Positions 8,061 through 22,925 of a stretch of 64,000 bases of DNA are shown piece by piece. The stretch lies in assembly GCF_052857255.1 (NCBI RefSeq), contig NW_027526685.1:62001-126000 (forward strand). The letters are read 5' to 3'. A program made the position numbers and the translations under genes. Source of the stretch: Amblyomma americanum (taxonomy: Eukaryota > Arthropoda > Arachnida > Ixodida > Ixodidae). Each line of letters starts with the position of its first letter. Positions within the stretch are counted from its first letter, which is position 1. The notes under the pieces were generated by a model. It saw nothing but the letters and a program-made list of their open reading frames with translations. It was not told where the DNA came from and ran no database searches.

Positions 8061-11000
8061 CGTTGTTTTGAGCCGGAATACAAGTTTTCGCGCAGTTCTG
8101 AGAGAAAAAGTTTACACCTTTCTCTCGTCTACTCTTCGACGACTTGTAAAATCGACGCTCGTGAATCTTGATAGTTTCGTTCTAAAACAATGTATCTCGT
8201 TGTTTTGAGACGGAATACGAGTTTTCGCGCAGTTCTGAGAGAAAACGTTTACACCTTTCTCTCGTCTACTCTTCGACGACTTGTAAAATCGATGCTCGTT
8301 AATCGTGCTAGTTTCGATCTAAAACGATGTATCCCGTTGTTTTGAGCCGGAATACAAGTTTTCGCGCAGTTCTGAGAGAAAAAGTTTACATCTTTCTCTC
8401 GTCTACTCTTCGACGACTTGTAAAATCGATGTTCGTGAATCTTGATAGTTTCGTTCTAAAACAATGTATCCCGTTGTTTTGAGACGGAATACGAGTTTTC
8501 GCGCAGTTCTGAGAGAAAACGTTTACATCTTTCTCTCGTCTACTCTTCGACGACTTGTAGATTCGATGCTCGTGAATCTTGACAGTATCGCTCTAAAACG
8601 ATGTATCCCGTTGTTTTGAGCCGGAATACAAGTTTTCGCGCAGTTCTGAGAGAAAAAGTTTACACCTTTCTCTCGTCTACTCTTCGACGACTTGTAAAAT
8701 CGATGCTCGTTAATCGTGCTAGTTTCGATCTAAAAGGATGTATCCCGTTGTTTCGAGCCGGAATACAAGTTTTAGCGCAGTTCTGAGAGAAAAAGTTTAC
8801 ACCTTTTTCTGGTCTACTTTTCGACGACTTGTAAAATCTATGCTCGTGAATCTTGCTAGTTTCGATCTAAAACGGTGTATCCCGTTGTTTTGAGCCGGAA
8901 TACAAGTTTTCGCGCAGTTCTGAGAGAAAAAGCTTACACCTTTCTCTCGTCTACTCTTCGACGACTTGTAAAATCGATGCTCGTGAATCTTGATAGTTTC
9001 GTTCTAAAACAATGTATCCCGTTGTTTTGAGACGGAATACGAGTTTTCGCGCAGTTCTGAGAGAAAACGTTTACCTCTTTCTCTCGTCTACTCTTCGACG
9101 ACTTGTAGAATCGATGCTCGTGAATCTTGACAGTATCGCTCTAAAACGATGTATCCCGTTGTTTTGAGCCGGAATACAAGTTTTCGCGCAGTTCTGAGAG
9201 AAAAAGTTTACACCTTTCTCTCGTCTACTCTTCGACGACTTGTAAAATCGCTGCTCGTTAATCGTGCTAGTTTCGATCTAAAACGATGTATCCCGTTGAT
9301 TTGAGCCGGAATACAAGTTTTCGCGCAGTTCTGAGAGAAAAAGTTTACAGCTTTTTCTCGTCTACTCTTTGACGATTTGTAAAATCGATGCTCGTGAATC
9401 TTGATTGTTTCGATCTAAAACGATGTATCCCGTTGTTTTGAGCCGGAATACAAGTTTTCGCGCAGTTCTGAGAGAAAAAGTTTACACCTTTCTCTCGTCT
9501 ACTCTTCGACGACTTGTAAAATCGATGCTCGTGAATCTTGCTAGTTTTGATCTAAAACGATGTATCCCATTGCTTTGAGCCGGAATGCAAGTTTTTGCGC
9601 AGTTCTGAGAGAAAAAGTTTACACCTTTCTCTCGTCTACTCTTCGACGACTTGTAAAATCGATGCTCGTTAATCTTGCTAGTTTCGATCTAAAACGATGT
9701 ATCCCGTTGTTTTGAGCCGGAATACAAGTTTTCGCGCAGTTCTGAGAGAAAAAGTTTACATCTTTCTCTCGTCTACTCTTCGACGACTTGTAAAATCGAT
9801 GCTCGTTAATCGTGCTAGTTTCGATCTAAAACGATGTATCCCGTTGTTTTGAGCCGGAATACAAGTTTTCGCGCAGTTCTGAGAGAAAAAGTTTACATCT
9901 TTCTCTCGTCTACTCTTCGACGACTTGTAAAATCGATGCTCGTGAATCTTGATAGTTTCGTTCTAAAACAATGTATCCCGTTGTTTTGAGACGGAATACG
10001 AGTTTTCGCGCAGTTCTGAGAGAAAACGTTTACCTCTTTCTCTCGTCTACTCTTCGACGACTTGTAGAATCGATGCTCGTGAATCTTGACAGTATCGCTC
10101 TAAAACGATGTATCCCGTTGTTTTGAGCCGGAATACAAGTTTTCGCGCAGTTCTGAGAGAAAAAGTTTACACCTTTCTCTCGTCTACTCTTCGACGACTT
10201 GTAAAATCGACGCTCGTGAATCTTGATAGTTTCGTTCTAAAACAATGTATCCCGTTGTTTTGAGACGGAATACAAGTTTTTCCGCAAATCTGAGAGGAAA
10301 AGTTTACACCTTTCTCTCGTCTACTCTTCGACGACTTGTAAAATCGATGCTCGTGAATCTTGATAGTTTCGATCTAAAACGATGTATTCCGTTGTTTTGA
10401 GCCGGAATACAAGTTTTCGCGCAGTTCTGAGAGAAAAAGTTTACACCTTTCTCTCGTCTACTCTTCGACGACTTGTAAAATCGACGCTCGTGAATCTTGA
10501 TAGTTTCGTTCTAAAACAATGTATCCCGTTGTTTTGAGACGGAATACGTGTTTTCGCGCAGTTCTGAGAGAAAACGTTTACCCCTTTCTCTCGTCTACTC
10601 TTCTACGACTTGTATAATCGATGCTCGTTAATCTTGCTAATTTCGATCTAAAACGATGTATCCCGTTGTTTTGAGCCGGAATACAAGTTTTCGCGCAGTT
10701 CTGAGAGAAAAAGTTTACATCTTTCTCTCGTCTACTCTTCGACGACTTGTAGAATCGATGCTCGTGAATCTTGATAGTATCGCTCTAAAACGATGTATCC
10801 CGTTGTTTTGAGCCGGAATACAAGTTTTCGCGCAGTTCTGAGAGAAAAAGTTTACACCTTTCTCTCGTCTACTCTTCGACGACTTGTAAAATCGATGCTC
10901 GTGAATCTTGATAGTTTCGTACTAAAACAATGTATGCCGTTGTTTTGAGACGGAATACGAGTTTTCGCGCAGTTCTGAGAGAAACGTTTACCCCTTTCTC

Positions 11001-14000
11001 TCGTCTACTCTTCGACGACTTGTAAAATCGATGCTCGTTAATCGTGCTAGTTTCGATCTAAAACGATGTATCCCGTTGTTTTGAGCCGGAATACAAGTTT
11101 TCGCGCAGTTCTGAGAGAAAAAGTTTACATCTTTCTCTCGTCTACTCTTCGACGACTTGTAAAATCGATGCTCGTGAATCTTGATAGTTTCGTTCTAAAA
11201 CAATGTATCCCGTTGTTTTGAGACGGAATACGAGTTTTCGCGCAGTTCTGAGAGAAAACGTTTACCTCTTTCTCTCGTCTACTCTTCGACGACTTGTAGA
11301 ATCGATGCTCGTGAATCTTGACAGTATCGCTCTAAAACGATGTATCCCGTTGTTTTGAGCCGGAATACAAGTTTTCGCGCAGTTCTGAGAGAAAAAGTTT
11401 ACACCTTTCTCTCGTCTACTCTTCGAGGACTTGTAAAATCGCTGCTCGTTAATCGTGCTAGTTTCGATCTAAAACGATGTATCCCGTTGATTTGAGCCGG
11501 AATACAAGTTTTCGCGCAGTTCTGAGAGAAAAAGTTTACAGCTTTTTCTCGTCTACTCTTTGACGATTTGTAAAATCGATGCTCGTGAATCTTGATTGTT
11601 TCGATCTAAAACGATGTATCCCGTTGTTTTGAGCCGGAATACAAGTTTTCGCGCAGTTCTGAGAGAAAAAGTTTACACCTTTCTCTCGTCTACTCTTCGA
11701 CGACTTGTAAAATCGATGCTCGTGAATCTTGCTAGTTTTGATCTAAAACGATGTATCCCATTGCTTTGAGCCGGAATGCAAGTTTTTGCGCAGTTCTGAG
11801 AGAAAAAATTTACACCTTTCTCTCGTCTACTCTTCGACGACTTGTAAAATCGATGCTCGTTAATCTTGCTAGTTTCGATCTAAAACGATGTATCCCGTTG
11901 TTTTGAGCCAGAATACAAGTTTTCGCGCAGTTCTGAGAGAAAAAGTTTACATCTTTCTCTCGTCTACTCTTCGACGACTTGTAAAATCGATGCTCGTTAA
12001 TCGTGCCAGTTTCGATGTAAAACGATGTATCCCGTTGATTTGAGCCGGAATACAAGTTTTCGCGCAGTTCTGAGACAAAAAGTTTACAGCTTTTTCTCGT
12101 CTACTCTTCGACGATTTGTAAAATCGATGCTCGCGAATTTTGCTTGTCTTGATCTAAAACGATGTATCCCATTGTTTTGAGCCGCAATACAAGTTTTCGC
12201 GCAGTTCTGAGAGAAAAAGTTTACACCTTTCTCTCGTCTACTCTTCGACGACTTGTTAAATTGATGCTGGTGAATTTTGCTACTTTCGATCTAAAACGAT
12301 GTATCCCGTTGTTTTGAGCCGGAATACAAGTTTTCGCGCAGTTCTGAGAGAAAAAGTTTACACCTTTCTCTCGTCTACTCTTCGACGACTTGTAAAATCG
12401 ATGCTCGTTAATCGTGCTAGTTTCGATGTAAAACGATGTATCCCGTTGATTTGAGCCGGAATACAAGTTTTCGCGCAGTTCTGAGACAAAAAGTTTAGAG
12501 CTTTTTCTCGTCTACTCTTCGACGATTTGTAAAATCGATGCTCGCGAATTTTGCTTGTCTTGATCTAAAACGATGTATCCCATTGTTTTGAGCCGCAATA
12601 CAAGTTTTCGCGCAGTTCTGAGAGAAAAAGTTTACACCTTTCTCTCGTCTACTCTTCGACGACTTGTAAAATTGATGCTCGTGAATTTTGCTAGTTTCGA
12701 TCTAAAACGATGTATCCTGTTGTTTTGAGCTGGAATACAAGTTTTCGCGCAGTTCTGAGAGAAAAAGTTTACACCTTTCTCTCGTCTACTCTTCGACGAC
12801 TTGTTAAATCGATGCTCGTGAATTTTGCTACTTTTGATCTAAAACGATGTATCCCGTTGTTTTGAGCCGAAATACAATTTTTCGCGCAGTTCTGAGAGAA
12901 AAAGTTTACACCTTTCTCTCGTCTACTCTTCGACGACTTGTAAAATCGATGCTCGTGAATCTTGATAGTTTCGATCTAAAACGATGTATTCCGTTGTTTT
13001 GAGCCGGAATACAAGTTTTCGCGCAGTTCTGAAAGAAAAATTTACACCTTTCTCTCGTCTACTCTGCGACGACTTGTAAAATCGATGCTCGTGAATCTTG
13101 CTAGTTTCGATCTAAAACGATGTATCCCGTTGTTTTGAGCCGGAATACAAGTTTTCGCGCAGTTCTGAGAGAAAAAGTTTACACCTTTCTCTCGTGTACT
13201 CTTCGACGACTTGTAAAATCGATGCTGGTGAATCTTGATAGTTTCGTTCTAAAACAATGTATCCCGTTGTTTTGAGACGGAATACGAGTTTTCGCGCAGT
13301 TCTGAGAGAAAACGTTTACCCCTTTCTCTCGTCTACTCTTCGATGACTTGTAATATCGATGCTCGTTAATCGTGCTAGTTTCGATCTAAAACGATGTATC
13401 CCGTTGTTTCGAGCCGGAATACAAGTTTTCGCGCAGTTCTGAGAGAAAAAGTTTACACCTTTCTCTCGTCTACTCTTCGACGACTTGTAAAATCGATGCT
13501 CGTGAATCTTTCTAGTTTCGATCTAAAACGATGTATCCCATTGCTTTGAGCCGGAATACAAGTTTTTGCGCAGTTCTGAGAGAAAAAGTTTACACCTTTC
13601 TCTCGTCTACTCTGCGACGACTTGTAAAATCGGTGCTCGTGAATCTTGCTAGTTTCGATCTATAACGATGTATCCCGTTGTTTTGAGCCGGAATACAAGT
13701 TTTCGCGCAGTTCTGAGAGAAAAAGTTTACACCTTTCTCTCGTCTACTCTTCGACGACTTGTAAAATCGATGCTCGTGAATCTTGATAGTTTCGTACTAA
13801 AACAATGTATCCCGTTGTTTTGAGACGGAATACGAGTTTTCGCGCAGTTCTGAGAGAAAACGTTTACCCCTTTCTCTCGTCTACTCTTCGACGACTTGTA
13901 AAATCGATGCTCGTTAATCTTGATAGTTTCGTTCTAAAACAATGTATCCCGTTGTTTTGAGACGGAATACGAGTTTTCGCGCAGTTCTGAGAGAAAACGT

Positions 14001-14570
14001 TTACCTCTTTCTCTCGTCTACTCTTCGACGACTTGTAGAATCGATGCTCGTGAATCTTGACAGTATCGCTCTAAAACGATGTATCCCGTTGTTTTGAGCC
14101 GGAATACAAGTTTTCGCGCAGTTCTGAGAGAAAAAGTTTACACCTTTCTCTCGTCTACTCTTCGACGACTTGTAAAATCGATGCTCGTTAATCGTGCTAG
14201 TTTCGATCTAAAACGATGTATCCCGTTGATTTGAGCCGGAATACAAGTTTTCGCGCAGTTCTGAGACAAAAAGTTTACAGCTTTTTCTCGTCTACTCTTC
14301 GACGATTTGTAAAATCGATGCTCGCGAATTTTGCTTGTCTTGATCTAAAACGATGTATCCCATTGTTTTGAGCCGCAATACAAGTTTTCGCGCAGTTCTG
14401 AGAGAAAAAGTTTACACCTTTCTCTCGTCTACTCTTCGACGACTTGTTAAATTGATGCTGGTGAATTTTGCTACTTTCGATCTAAAACGATGTATCCCGT
14501 TGTTTTGAGCCGGAATACAAGTTTTCGCGCAGTTCTGAGAGAAAAAGTTTACACCTTTCTCTCGTCTACT
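8060..14570 (+). repeat. Large segmental repeat, copy 1 (~6.5 kb)
   Basis: The order of monomer variants here is repeated in 16280-22925. Shared landmarks: GACGCTC at 8154 and 16372, GGAATGCAAG near 9582 and 17800 (both offset 8218, which is 60 monomers minus 2 bp); GACGCTC at 10209 and 18701 (offset 8492, two extra monomers in copy 2); TGTATCCTG at 12711 and 21066, and ATGTATCCCG at 13257 and 21612 (offset 8355). Internal indels are whole monomers, as expected for unequal exchange in register. Start and end are approximate, taken from where the variant order diverges. Confidence 0.8.
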
Positions 14571-16280
14571 CTTCGACGACTTGTAAAATCGACGCTCGTG
14601 AATCTTGATAGTTTCGTTCTAAAACAATGTATCTCGTTGTTTTGAGACGGAATACGAGTTTTCGCGCAGTTCTGAGAGAAAACGTTTACACCTTTCTCTC
14701 GTCTACTCTTCGACGACTTGTAAAATCGATGCTCGTTAATCGTGCTAGTTTCGATCTAAAACGATGTATCCCGTTGTTTTGAGCCGGAATACAAGTTTTC
14801 GCGCAGTTCTGAGAGAAAAAGTTTACATCTTTCTCTCGTCTACTCTTCGACGACTTGTAAAATCGATGTTCGTGAATCTTGATAGTTTCGTTCTAAAACA
14901 ATGTATCCCGTTGTTTTGAGACGGAATACGAGTTTTCGCGCAGTTCTGAGAGAAAACGTTTACATCTTTCTCTCGTCTACTCTTCGACGACTTGTAGATT
15001 CGATGCTCGTGAATCTTGACAGTATCGCTCTAAAACGATGTATCCCGTTGTTTTGAGCCGGAATACAAGTTTTCGCGCAGTTCTGAGAGAAAAAGTTTAC
15101 ACCTTTCTCTCGTCTACTCTTCGACGACTTGTAAAATCGACGCTCGTGAATCTTGATAGTTTCGTTCTAAAACAATGTATCTCGTTGTTTTGAGACGGAA
15201 TACGAGTTTTCGCGCAGTTCTGAGAGAAAACGTTTACACCTTTCTCTCGTCTACTCTTCGACGACTTGTAAAATCGATGCTCGTTAATCGTGCTAGTTTC
15301 GATCTAAAACGATGTATCCCGTTGTTTTGAGCCGGAATACAAGTTTTCGCGCAGTTCTGAGAGAAAAAGTTTACATCTTTCTCTCGTCTACTCTTCGACG
15401 ACTTGTAAAATCGATGTTCGTGAATCTTGATAGTTTCGTTCTAAAACAATGTATCCCGTTGTTTTGAGACGGAATACGAGTTTTCGCGCAGTTCTGAGAG
15501 AAAACGTTTACATCTTTCTCTCGTCTACTCTTCGACGACTTGTAGATTCGATGCTCGTGAATCTTGACAGTATCGCTCTAAAACGATGTATCCCGTTGTT
15601 TTGAGCCGGAATACAAGTTTTCGCGCAGTTCTGAGAGAAAAAGTTTACACCTTTCTCTCGTCTACTCTTCGACGACTTGTTAAATTGATGCTGGTGAATT
15701 TTGCTACTTTCGATCTAAAACGATGTATCCCGTTGTTTTGAGCCGGAATACAAGTTTTCGCGCAGTTCTGAGAGAAAAAGTTTACACCTTTCTCTCGTCT
15801 ACTCTTCGACGACTTGTAAAATCGACGCTCGTGAATCTTGATAGTTTCGTTCTAAAACAATGTATCTCGTTGTTTTGAGACGGAATACGAGTTTTCGCGC
15901 AGTTCTGAGAGAAAACGTTTACACCTTTCTCTCGTCTACTCTTCGACGACTTGTAAAATCGATGCTCGTTAATCGTGCTAGTTTCGATCTAAAACGATGT
16001 ATCCCGTTGTTTTGAGCCGGAATACAAGTTTTCGCGCAGTTCTGAGAGAAAAAGTTTACATCTTTCTCTCGTCTACTCTTCGACGACTTGTAAAATCGAT
16101 GTTCGTGAATCTTGATAGTTTCGTTCTAAAACAATGTATCCCGTTGTTTTGAGACGGAATACGAGTTTTCGCGCAGTTCTGAGAGAAAACGTTTACATCT
16201 TTCTCTCGTCTACTCTTCGACGACTTGTAGATTCGAAGCTCGTGAATCTTGACAGTATCGCTCTAAAACGATGTATCCCG
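14570..16280 (+). repeat. Short-period higher-order block (4- and 5-monomer units)
   Basis: Monomers carrying GACGCTC followed by TATCTCGTTG recur with GACGCTC at 14591, 15139, 15824 and 16372. The spacings are 548, 685 and 548 bp, which are exactly 4, 5 and 4 monomers. The 4-mer order is the GACGCTC/TATCTCG unit, then TTAATCGTGC, then ATGTTCGTG, then GTAGATTCG with CAGTATCGCTC. The 5-mer adds one TTAAATTGATGCTGG unit. The copies look almost identical by eye, so this is a young local expansion. Confidence 0.85.
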
Positions 16281-19200
16281 TTGTTTTGAGCCGGAATACA
16301 AGTTTTCGCGCAGTTCTGAGAGAAAAAGTTTACACCTTTCTCTCGTCTACTCTTCGACGACTTGTAAAATCGACGCTCGTGAATCTTGATAGTTTCGTTC
16401 TAAAACAATGTATCTCGTTGTTTTGAGACGGAATACGAGTTTTCGCGCAGTTCTGAGAGAAAACGTTTACACCTTTCTCTCGTCTACTCTTCGACGACTT
16501 GTAAAATCGATGCTCGTTAATCGTGCTAGTTTCGATCTAAAACGATGTATCCCGTTGTTTTGAGCCGGAATACAAGTTTTCGCGCAGTTCTGAGAGAAAA
16601 AGTTTACATCTTTCTCTCGTCTACTCTTCGACGACTTGTAAAATCGATGTTCGTGAATCTTGATAGTTTCGTTCTAAAACAATGTATCCCGTTGTTTTGA
16701 GACGGAATACGAGTTTTCGCGCAGTTCTGAGAGAAAACGTTTACATCTTTCTCTCGTCTACTCTTCGACGACTTGTAGATTCGATGCTCGTGAATCTTGA
16801 CAGTATCGCTCTAAAACGATGTATCCCGTTGTTTTGAGCCGGAATACAAGTTTTCGCGCAGTTCTGAGAGAAAAAGTTTACACCTTTCTCTCGTCTACTC
16901 TTCGACGACTTGTAAAATCGATGCTCGTTAATCGTGCTAGTTTCGATCTAAAAGGATGTATCCCGTTGTTTCGAGCCGGAATACAAGTTTTAGCGCAGTT
17001 CTGAGAGAAAAAGTTTACACCTTTTTCTCGTCTACTTTTCGACGACTTGTAAAATCTATGCTCGTGAATCTTGCTAGTTTCGATCTAAAACGGTGTATCC
17101 CGTTGTTTTGAGCCGGAATACAAGTTTTCGCGCAGTTCTGAGAGAAAACGTTTACACCTTTCTCTCGTCTACTCTTCGACGACTTGTAAAATCGATGCTC
17201 GTGAATCTTGATAGTTTCGTTCTAAAACAATGTATCCCGTTGTTTTGAGACGGAATACGAGTTTTCGCGCAGTTCTGAGAGAAAACGTTTACCTCTTTCT
17301 CTCGTCTACTCTTCGACGACTTGTAGAATCGATGCTCGTGAATCTTGACAGTATCGCTCTAAAACGATGTATCCCGTTGTTTTGAGCCGGAATACAAGTT
17401 TTCGCGCAGTTCTGAGAGAAAAAGTTTACACCTTTCTCTCGTCTACTCTTCGACGACTTGTAAAATCGCTGCTCGTTAATCGTGCTAGTTTCGATCTAAA
17501 ACGATGTATCCCGTTGATTTGAGCCGGAATACAAGTTTTCGCGCAGTTCTGAGAGAAAAAGTTTACAGCTTTTTCTCGTCTACTCTTTGACGATTTGTAA
17601 AATCGATGCTCGTGAATCTTGATTGTTTCGATCTAAAACGATGTATCCCGTTGTTTTGAGCCGGAATACAAGTTTTCGCGCAGTTCTGAGAGAAAAAGTT
17701 TACACCTTTCTCTCGTCTACTCTTCGACGACTTGTAAAATCGATGCTCGTGAATCTTGCTAGTTTTGATCTAAAACGATGTATCCCATTGCTTTGAGCCG
17801 GAATGCAAGTTTTTGCGCAGTTCTGAGAGAAAAAGTTTACACCTTTCTCTCGTCTACTCTTCGACGACTTGTAAAATCGATGCTCGTTAATCTTGCTAGT
17901 TTCGATCTAAAACGATGTATCCCGTTGTTTTGAGCCGGAATACAAGTTTTCGCGCAGTTCTGAGAGAAAAAGTTTACATCTTTCTCTCGTCTACTCTTCG
18001 ACGACTTGTAAAATCGATGCTCGTTAATCGTGCTAGTTTCGATCTAAAACGATGTATCCCGTTGTTTTGAGCCGGAATACAAGTTTTCGCGCAGTTCTGA
18101 GAGAAAAAGTTTACATCTTTCTCTCGTCTACTCTTCGACGACTTGTAAAATCGATGCTCGTGAATCTTGATAGTTTCGTTCTAAAACAATGTATCCCGTT
18201 GTTTTGAGACGGAATACGAGTTTTCGCGCAGTTCTGAGAGAAAACGTTTACCTCTTTCTCTCGTCTACTCTTCGACGACTTGTAGAATCGATGCTCGTGA
18301 ATCTTGACAGTATCGCTCTAAAACGATGTATCCCGTTGTTTTGAGCCGGAATACAAGTTTTCGCGCAGTTCTGAGAGAAAAAGTTTACACCTTTCTCTCG
18401 TCTACTCTTCGACGACTTGTAAAATCGCTGCTCGTTAATCGTGCTAGTTTCGATCTAAAACGATGTATCCCGTTGATTTGAGCCGGAATACAAGTTTTCG
18501 CGCAGTTCTGAGAGAAAAAGTTTACATCTTTCTCTCGTCTACTCTTCGACGACTTGTAAAATCGATGCTCGTTAATCGTGCTAGTTTCGATCTAAAACGA
18601 TGTATCCCGTTGTTTTGAGCCTGAATACAAGTTTTCGCGCAGTTCTGAGAGAAAAAGTTTACATCTTTCTCTCGTCTACTCTTCGACGACTTGTAAAATC
18701 GACGCTCGTGAATCTTGATAGTTTCGTTCTAAAACAATGTATCCCGTTGTTTTGAGACGGAATACAAGTTTTTCCGCAAATCTGAGAGGAAAAGTTTACA
18801 CCTTTCTCTCGTCTACTCTTCGACGACTTGTAAAATCGATGCTCGTGAATCTTGATAGTTTCGATCTAAAACGATGTATTCCGTTGTTTTGAGCCGGAAT
18901 ACAAGTTTTCGCGCAGTTCTGAGAGAAAAAGTTTACACCTTTCTCTCGTCTACTCTTCGACGACTTGTAAAATCGACGCTCGTGAATCTTGATAGTTTCG
19001 TTCTAAAACAATGTATCCCGTTGTTTTGAGACGGAATACGAGTTTTCGCGCAGTTCTGAGAGAAAACGTTTACCCCTTTCTCTCGTCTACTCTTCGACGA
19101 CTTGTATAATCGATGCTCGTTAATCTTGCTAATTTCGATCTAAAACGATGTATCCCGTTGTTTTGAGCCGGAATACAAGTTTTCGCGCAGTTCTGAGAGA

Positions 19201-22200
19201 AAAAGTTTACATCTTTCTCTCGTCTACTCTTCGACGACTTGTAGAATCGATGCTCGTGAATCTTGATAGTATCGCTCTAAAACGATGTATCCCGTTGTTT
19301 TGAGCCGGAATACAAGTTTTCGCGCAGTTCTGAGAGAAAAGGTTTACACCTTTCTCTCGTCTACTCTTCGACGACTTGTAAAATCGATGCTCGTGAATCT
19401 TGATAGTTTCGTACTAAAACAATGTATGCCGTTGTTTTGAGACGGAATACGAGTTTTCGCGCAGTTCTGAGAGAAACGTTTACCCCTTTCTCTCGTCTAC
19501 TCTTCGACGACTTGTAAAATCGATGCTCGTTAATCGTGCTAGTTTCGATCTAAAACGATGTATCCCGTTGTTTTGAGCCGGAATACAAGTTTTCGCGCAG
19601 TTCTGAGAGAAAAAGTTTACATCTTTCTCTCGTCTACTCTTCGACGACTTGTAAAATCGATGCTCGTGAATCTTGATAGTTTCGTTCTAAAACAATGTAT
19701 CCCGTTGTTTTGAGACGGAATACGAGTTTTCGCGCAGTTCTGAGAGAAAACGTCTACCTCTTTCTCTCGTCTACTCATCGACGACTTGTAGAATCGATGC
19801 TCGTGAATCTTGACAGTATCGCTCTAAAACGATGTATCCCGTTGTTTTGAGCCGGAATACAAGTTTTCGCGCAGTTCTGAGAGAAAAAGTTTACACCTTT
19901 CTCTCGTCTACTCTTCGACGACTTGTAAAATCGCTGCTCGTTAATCGTGCTAGTTTCGATCTAAAACGATGTATCCCGTTGATTTGAGCCGGAATACAAG
20001 TTTTCGCGCAGTTCTGAGAGAAAAAGTTTACAGCTTTTTCTCGTCTACTCTTTGACGATTTGTAAAATCGATGCTCGTGAATCTTGATTGTTTCGATCTA
20101 AAACGATGTATCCCGTTGTTTTGAGCCGGAATACAAGTTTTCGCGCAGTTCTGAGAGAAAAAGTTTACACCTTTCTCTCGTCTACTCTTCGACGACTTGT
20201 AAAATCGATGCTCGTGAATCTTGCTAGTTTTGATCTAAAACGATGTATCCCATTGCTTTGAGCCGGAATGCAAGTTTTTGCGCAGTTCTGAGAGAAAAAG
20301 TTTACACCTTTCTCTCGTCTACTCTTCGACGACTTGTAAAATCGATGCTCGTTAATCTTGCTAGTTTCAATCTAAAACGATGTATCCCGTTGTTTTGAGC
20401 CAGAATACAAGTTTTCGCGCAGTTCTGAGAGAAAAAGTTTACATCTTTCTCTCGTCTACTCTTCGACGACTTGTAAAATCGATGCTCGTTAATCGTGCCA
20501 GTTTCGATGTAAAACGATGTATCCCGTTGATTTGAGCCGGAATACAAGTTTTCGCGCAGTTCTGAGACAAAAAGTTTACAGCTTTTTCTCGTCTACTCTT
20601 CGACGATTTGTAAAATCGATGCTCGCGAATTTTGCTTGTCTTGATCTAAAACGATGTATCCCATTGTTTTGAGCCGCAATACAAGTTTTCGCGCAGTTCT
20701 GAGAGAAAAAGTTTACACCTTTCTCTCGTCTACTCTTCGACGACTTGTTAAATTGATGCTGGTGAATTTTGCTACTTTCGATCTAAAACGATGTATCCCG
20801 TTGTTTTGAGCCGGAATACAAGTTTTCGCGCAGTTCTGAGAGAAAAAGTTTACACCTTTCTCTCGTCTACTCTTCGACGACTTGTTAAATTGATGCTGGT
20901 GAATTTTGCTACTTTCTATTTAAAACGATGTATCCCGTTGTTTTGAGCCGGAATACAAGTTTTCGCGCAGTTCTGAGAGAAAAAGTTTACACCTTTCTCT
21001 CGTCTACTCTTCGACGACTTGTAAAATTGATGCTCGTGAATTTTGCTAGTTTCGATCTAAAACGATGTATCCTGTTGTTTTGAGCTGGAATACAAGTTTT
21101 CGCGCAGTTCTGAGAGAAAAAGTTTACACCTTTCTCTCGTCTACTCTTCGACGACTTGTTAAATCGATGCTCGTGAATTTTGCTACTTTTGATCTAAAAC
21201 GATGTATCCCGTTGTTTTGAGCCGAAATACAATTTTTCGCGCAGTTCTGAGAGAAAAAGTTTACACCTTTCTCTCGTCTACTCTTCGACGACTTGTAAAA
21301 TCGATGCTCGTGAATCTTGATAGTTTCGATCTAAAACGATGTATTCCGTTGTTTTGAGCCGGAATACAAGTTTTCGCGCAGTTCTGAGAGAAAAATTTAC
21401 ACCTTTCTCTCGTCTACTCTGCGACGACTTGTAAAATCGATGCTCGTGAATCTTGCTAGTTTCGATCTAAAACGATGTATCCCGTTGTTTTGAGCCGGAA
21501 TACAAGTTTTCGCGCAGTTCTGAGAGAAAAAGTTTACACCTTTCTCTCGTGTACTCTTCGACGACTTGTAAAATCGATGCTGGTGAATCTTGATAGTTTC
21601 GTTCTAAAACAATGTATCCCGTTGTTTTGAGACGGAATACGAGTTTTCGCGCAGTTCTGAGAGAAAACGTTTACCCCTTTCTCTCGTCTACTCTTCGACG
21701 ACTTGTAATATCGATGCTCGTTAATCGTGCTAGTTTCGATCTAAAACGATGTATCCCGTTGTTTCGAGCCGGAATACAAGTTTTCGCGCAGTTCTGAGAG
21801 AAAAAGTTTACACCTTTCTCTCGTCTACTCTTCGACGACTTGTAAAATCGATGCTCGTGAATCTTTCTAGTTTCGATCTAAAACGATGTATCCCATTGCT
21901 TTGAGCCGGAATACAAGTTTTTGCGCAGTTCTGAGAGAAAAAGTTTACACCTTTCTCTCGTCTACTCTGCGACGACTTGTAAAATCGGTGCTCGTGAATC
22001 TTGCTAGTTTCGATCTATAACGATGTATCCCGTTGTTTTGAGCCGGAATACAAGTTTTCGCGCAGTTCTGAGAGAAAAAGTTTACACCTTTCTCTCGTCT
22101 ACTCTTCGACGACTTGTAAAATCGATGCTCGTGAATCTTGATAGTTTCGTACTAAAACAATGTATCCCGTTGTTTTGAGACGGAATACGAGTTTTCGCGC

Positions 22201-22925
22201 AGTTCTGAGAGAAAACGTTTACCCCTTTCTCTCGTCTACTCTTCGACGACTTGTAAAATCGATGCTCGTTAATCTTGATAGTTTCGTTCTAAAACAATGT
22301 ATCCCGTTGTTTTGAGACGGAATACGAGTTTTCGCGCAGTTCTGAGAGAAAACGTTTACCTCTTTCTCTCGTCTACTCTTCGACGACTTGTAGAATCGAT
22401 GCTCGTGAATCTTGACAGTATCGCTCTAAAACGATGTATCCCGTTGTTTTGAGCCGGAATACAAGTTTTCGCGCAGTTCTGAGAGAAAAAGTTTACACCT
22501 TTCTCTCGTCTACTCTTCGACGACTTGTAAAATCGATGCTCGTTAATCGTGCTAGTTTCGATCTAAAACGATGTATCCCGTTGATTTGAGCCGGAATACA
22601 AGTTTTCGCGCAGTTCTGAGACAAAAAGTTTACAGCTTTTTCTCGTCTACTCTTCGACGATTTGTAAAATCGATGCTCGCGAATTTTGCTTGTCTTGATC
22701 TAAAACGATGTATCCCATTGTTTTGAGCCGCAATACAAGTTTTCGCGCAGTTCTGAGAGAAAAAGTTTACACCTTTCTCTCGTCTACTCTTCGACGACTT
22801 GTTAAATTGATGCTGGTGAATTTTGCTACTTTCGATCTAAAACGATGTATCCCGTTGTTTTGAGCCGGAATACAAGTTTTCGCGCAGTTCTGAGAGAAAA
22901 AGTTTACACCTTTCTCTCGTCTACT
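16280..22925 (+). repeat. Large segmental repeat, copy 2 (~6.6 kb)
   Basis: Second copy of the 8060-14570 pattern (see the offsets given there). Compared with copy 1 it holds two extra monomers at about 18420-18695, one of which has GCCTGAATAC. It also has a replaced stretch at about 20820-21000, where TTAAATTGATGCTGG appears in two successive monomers and one reads TTTCTATTTAAAACG. One copy-1 monomer with CGATGACTTG (near 13343) reads CGACGACTTG here, so the copies have since diverged by point changes. Confidence 0.8.
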
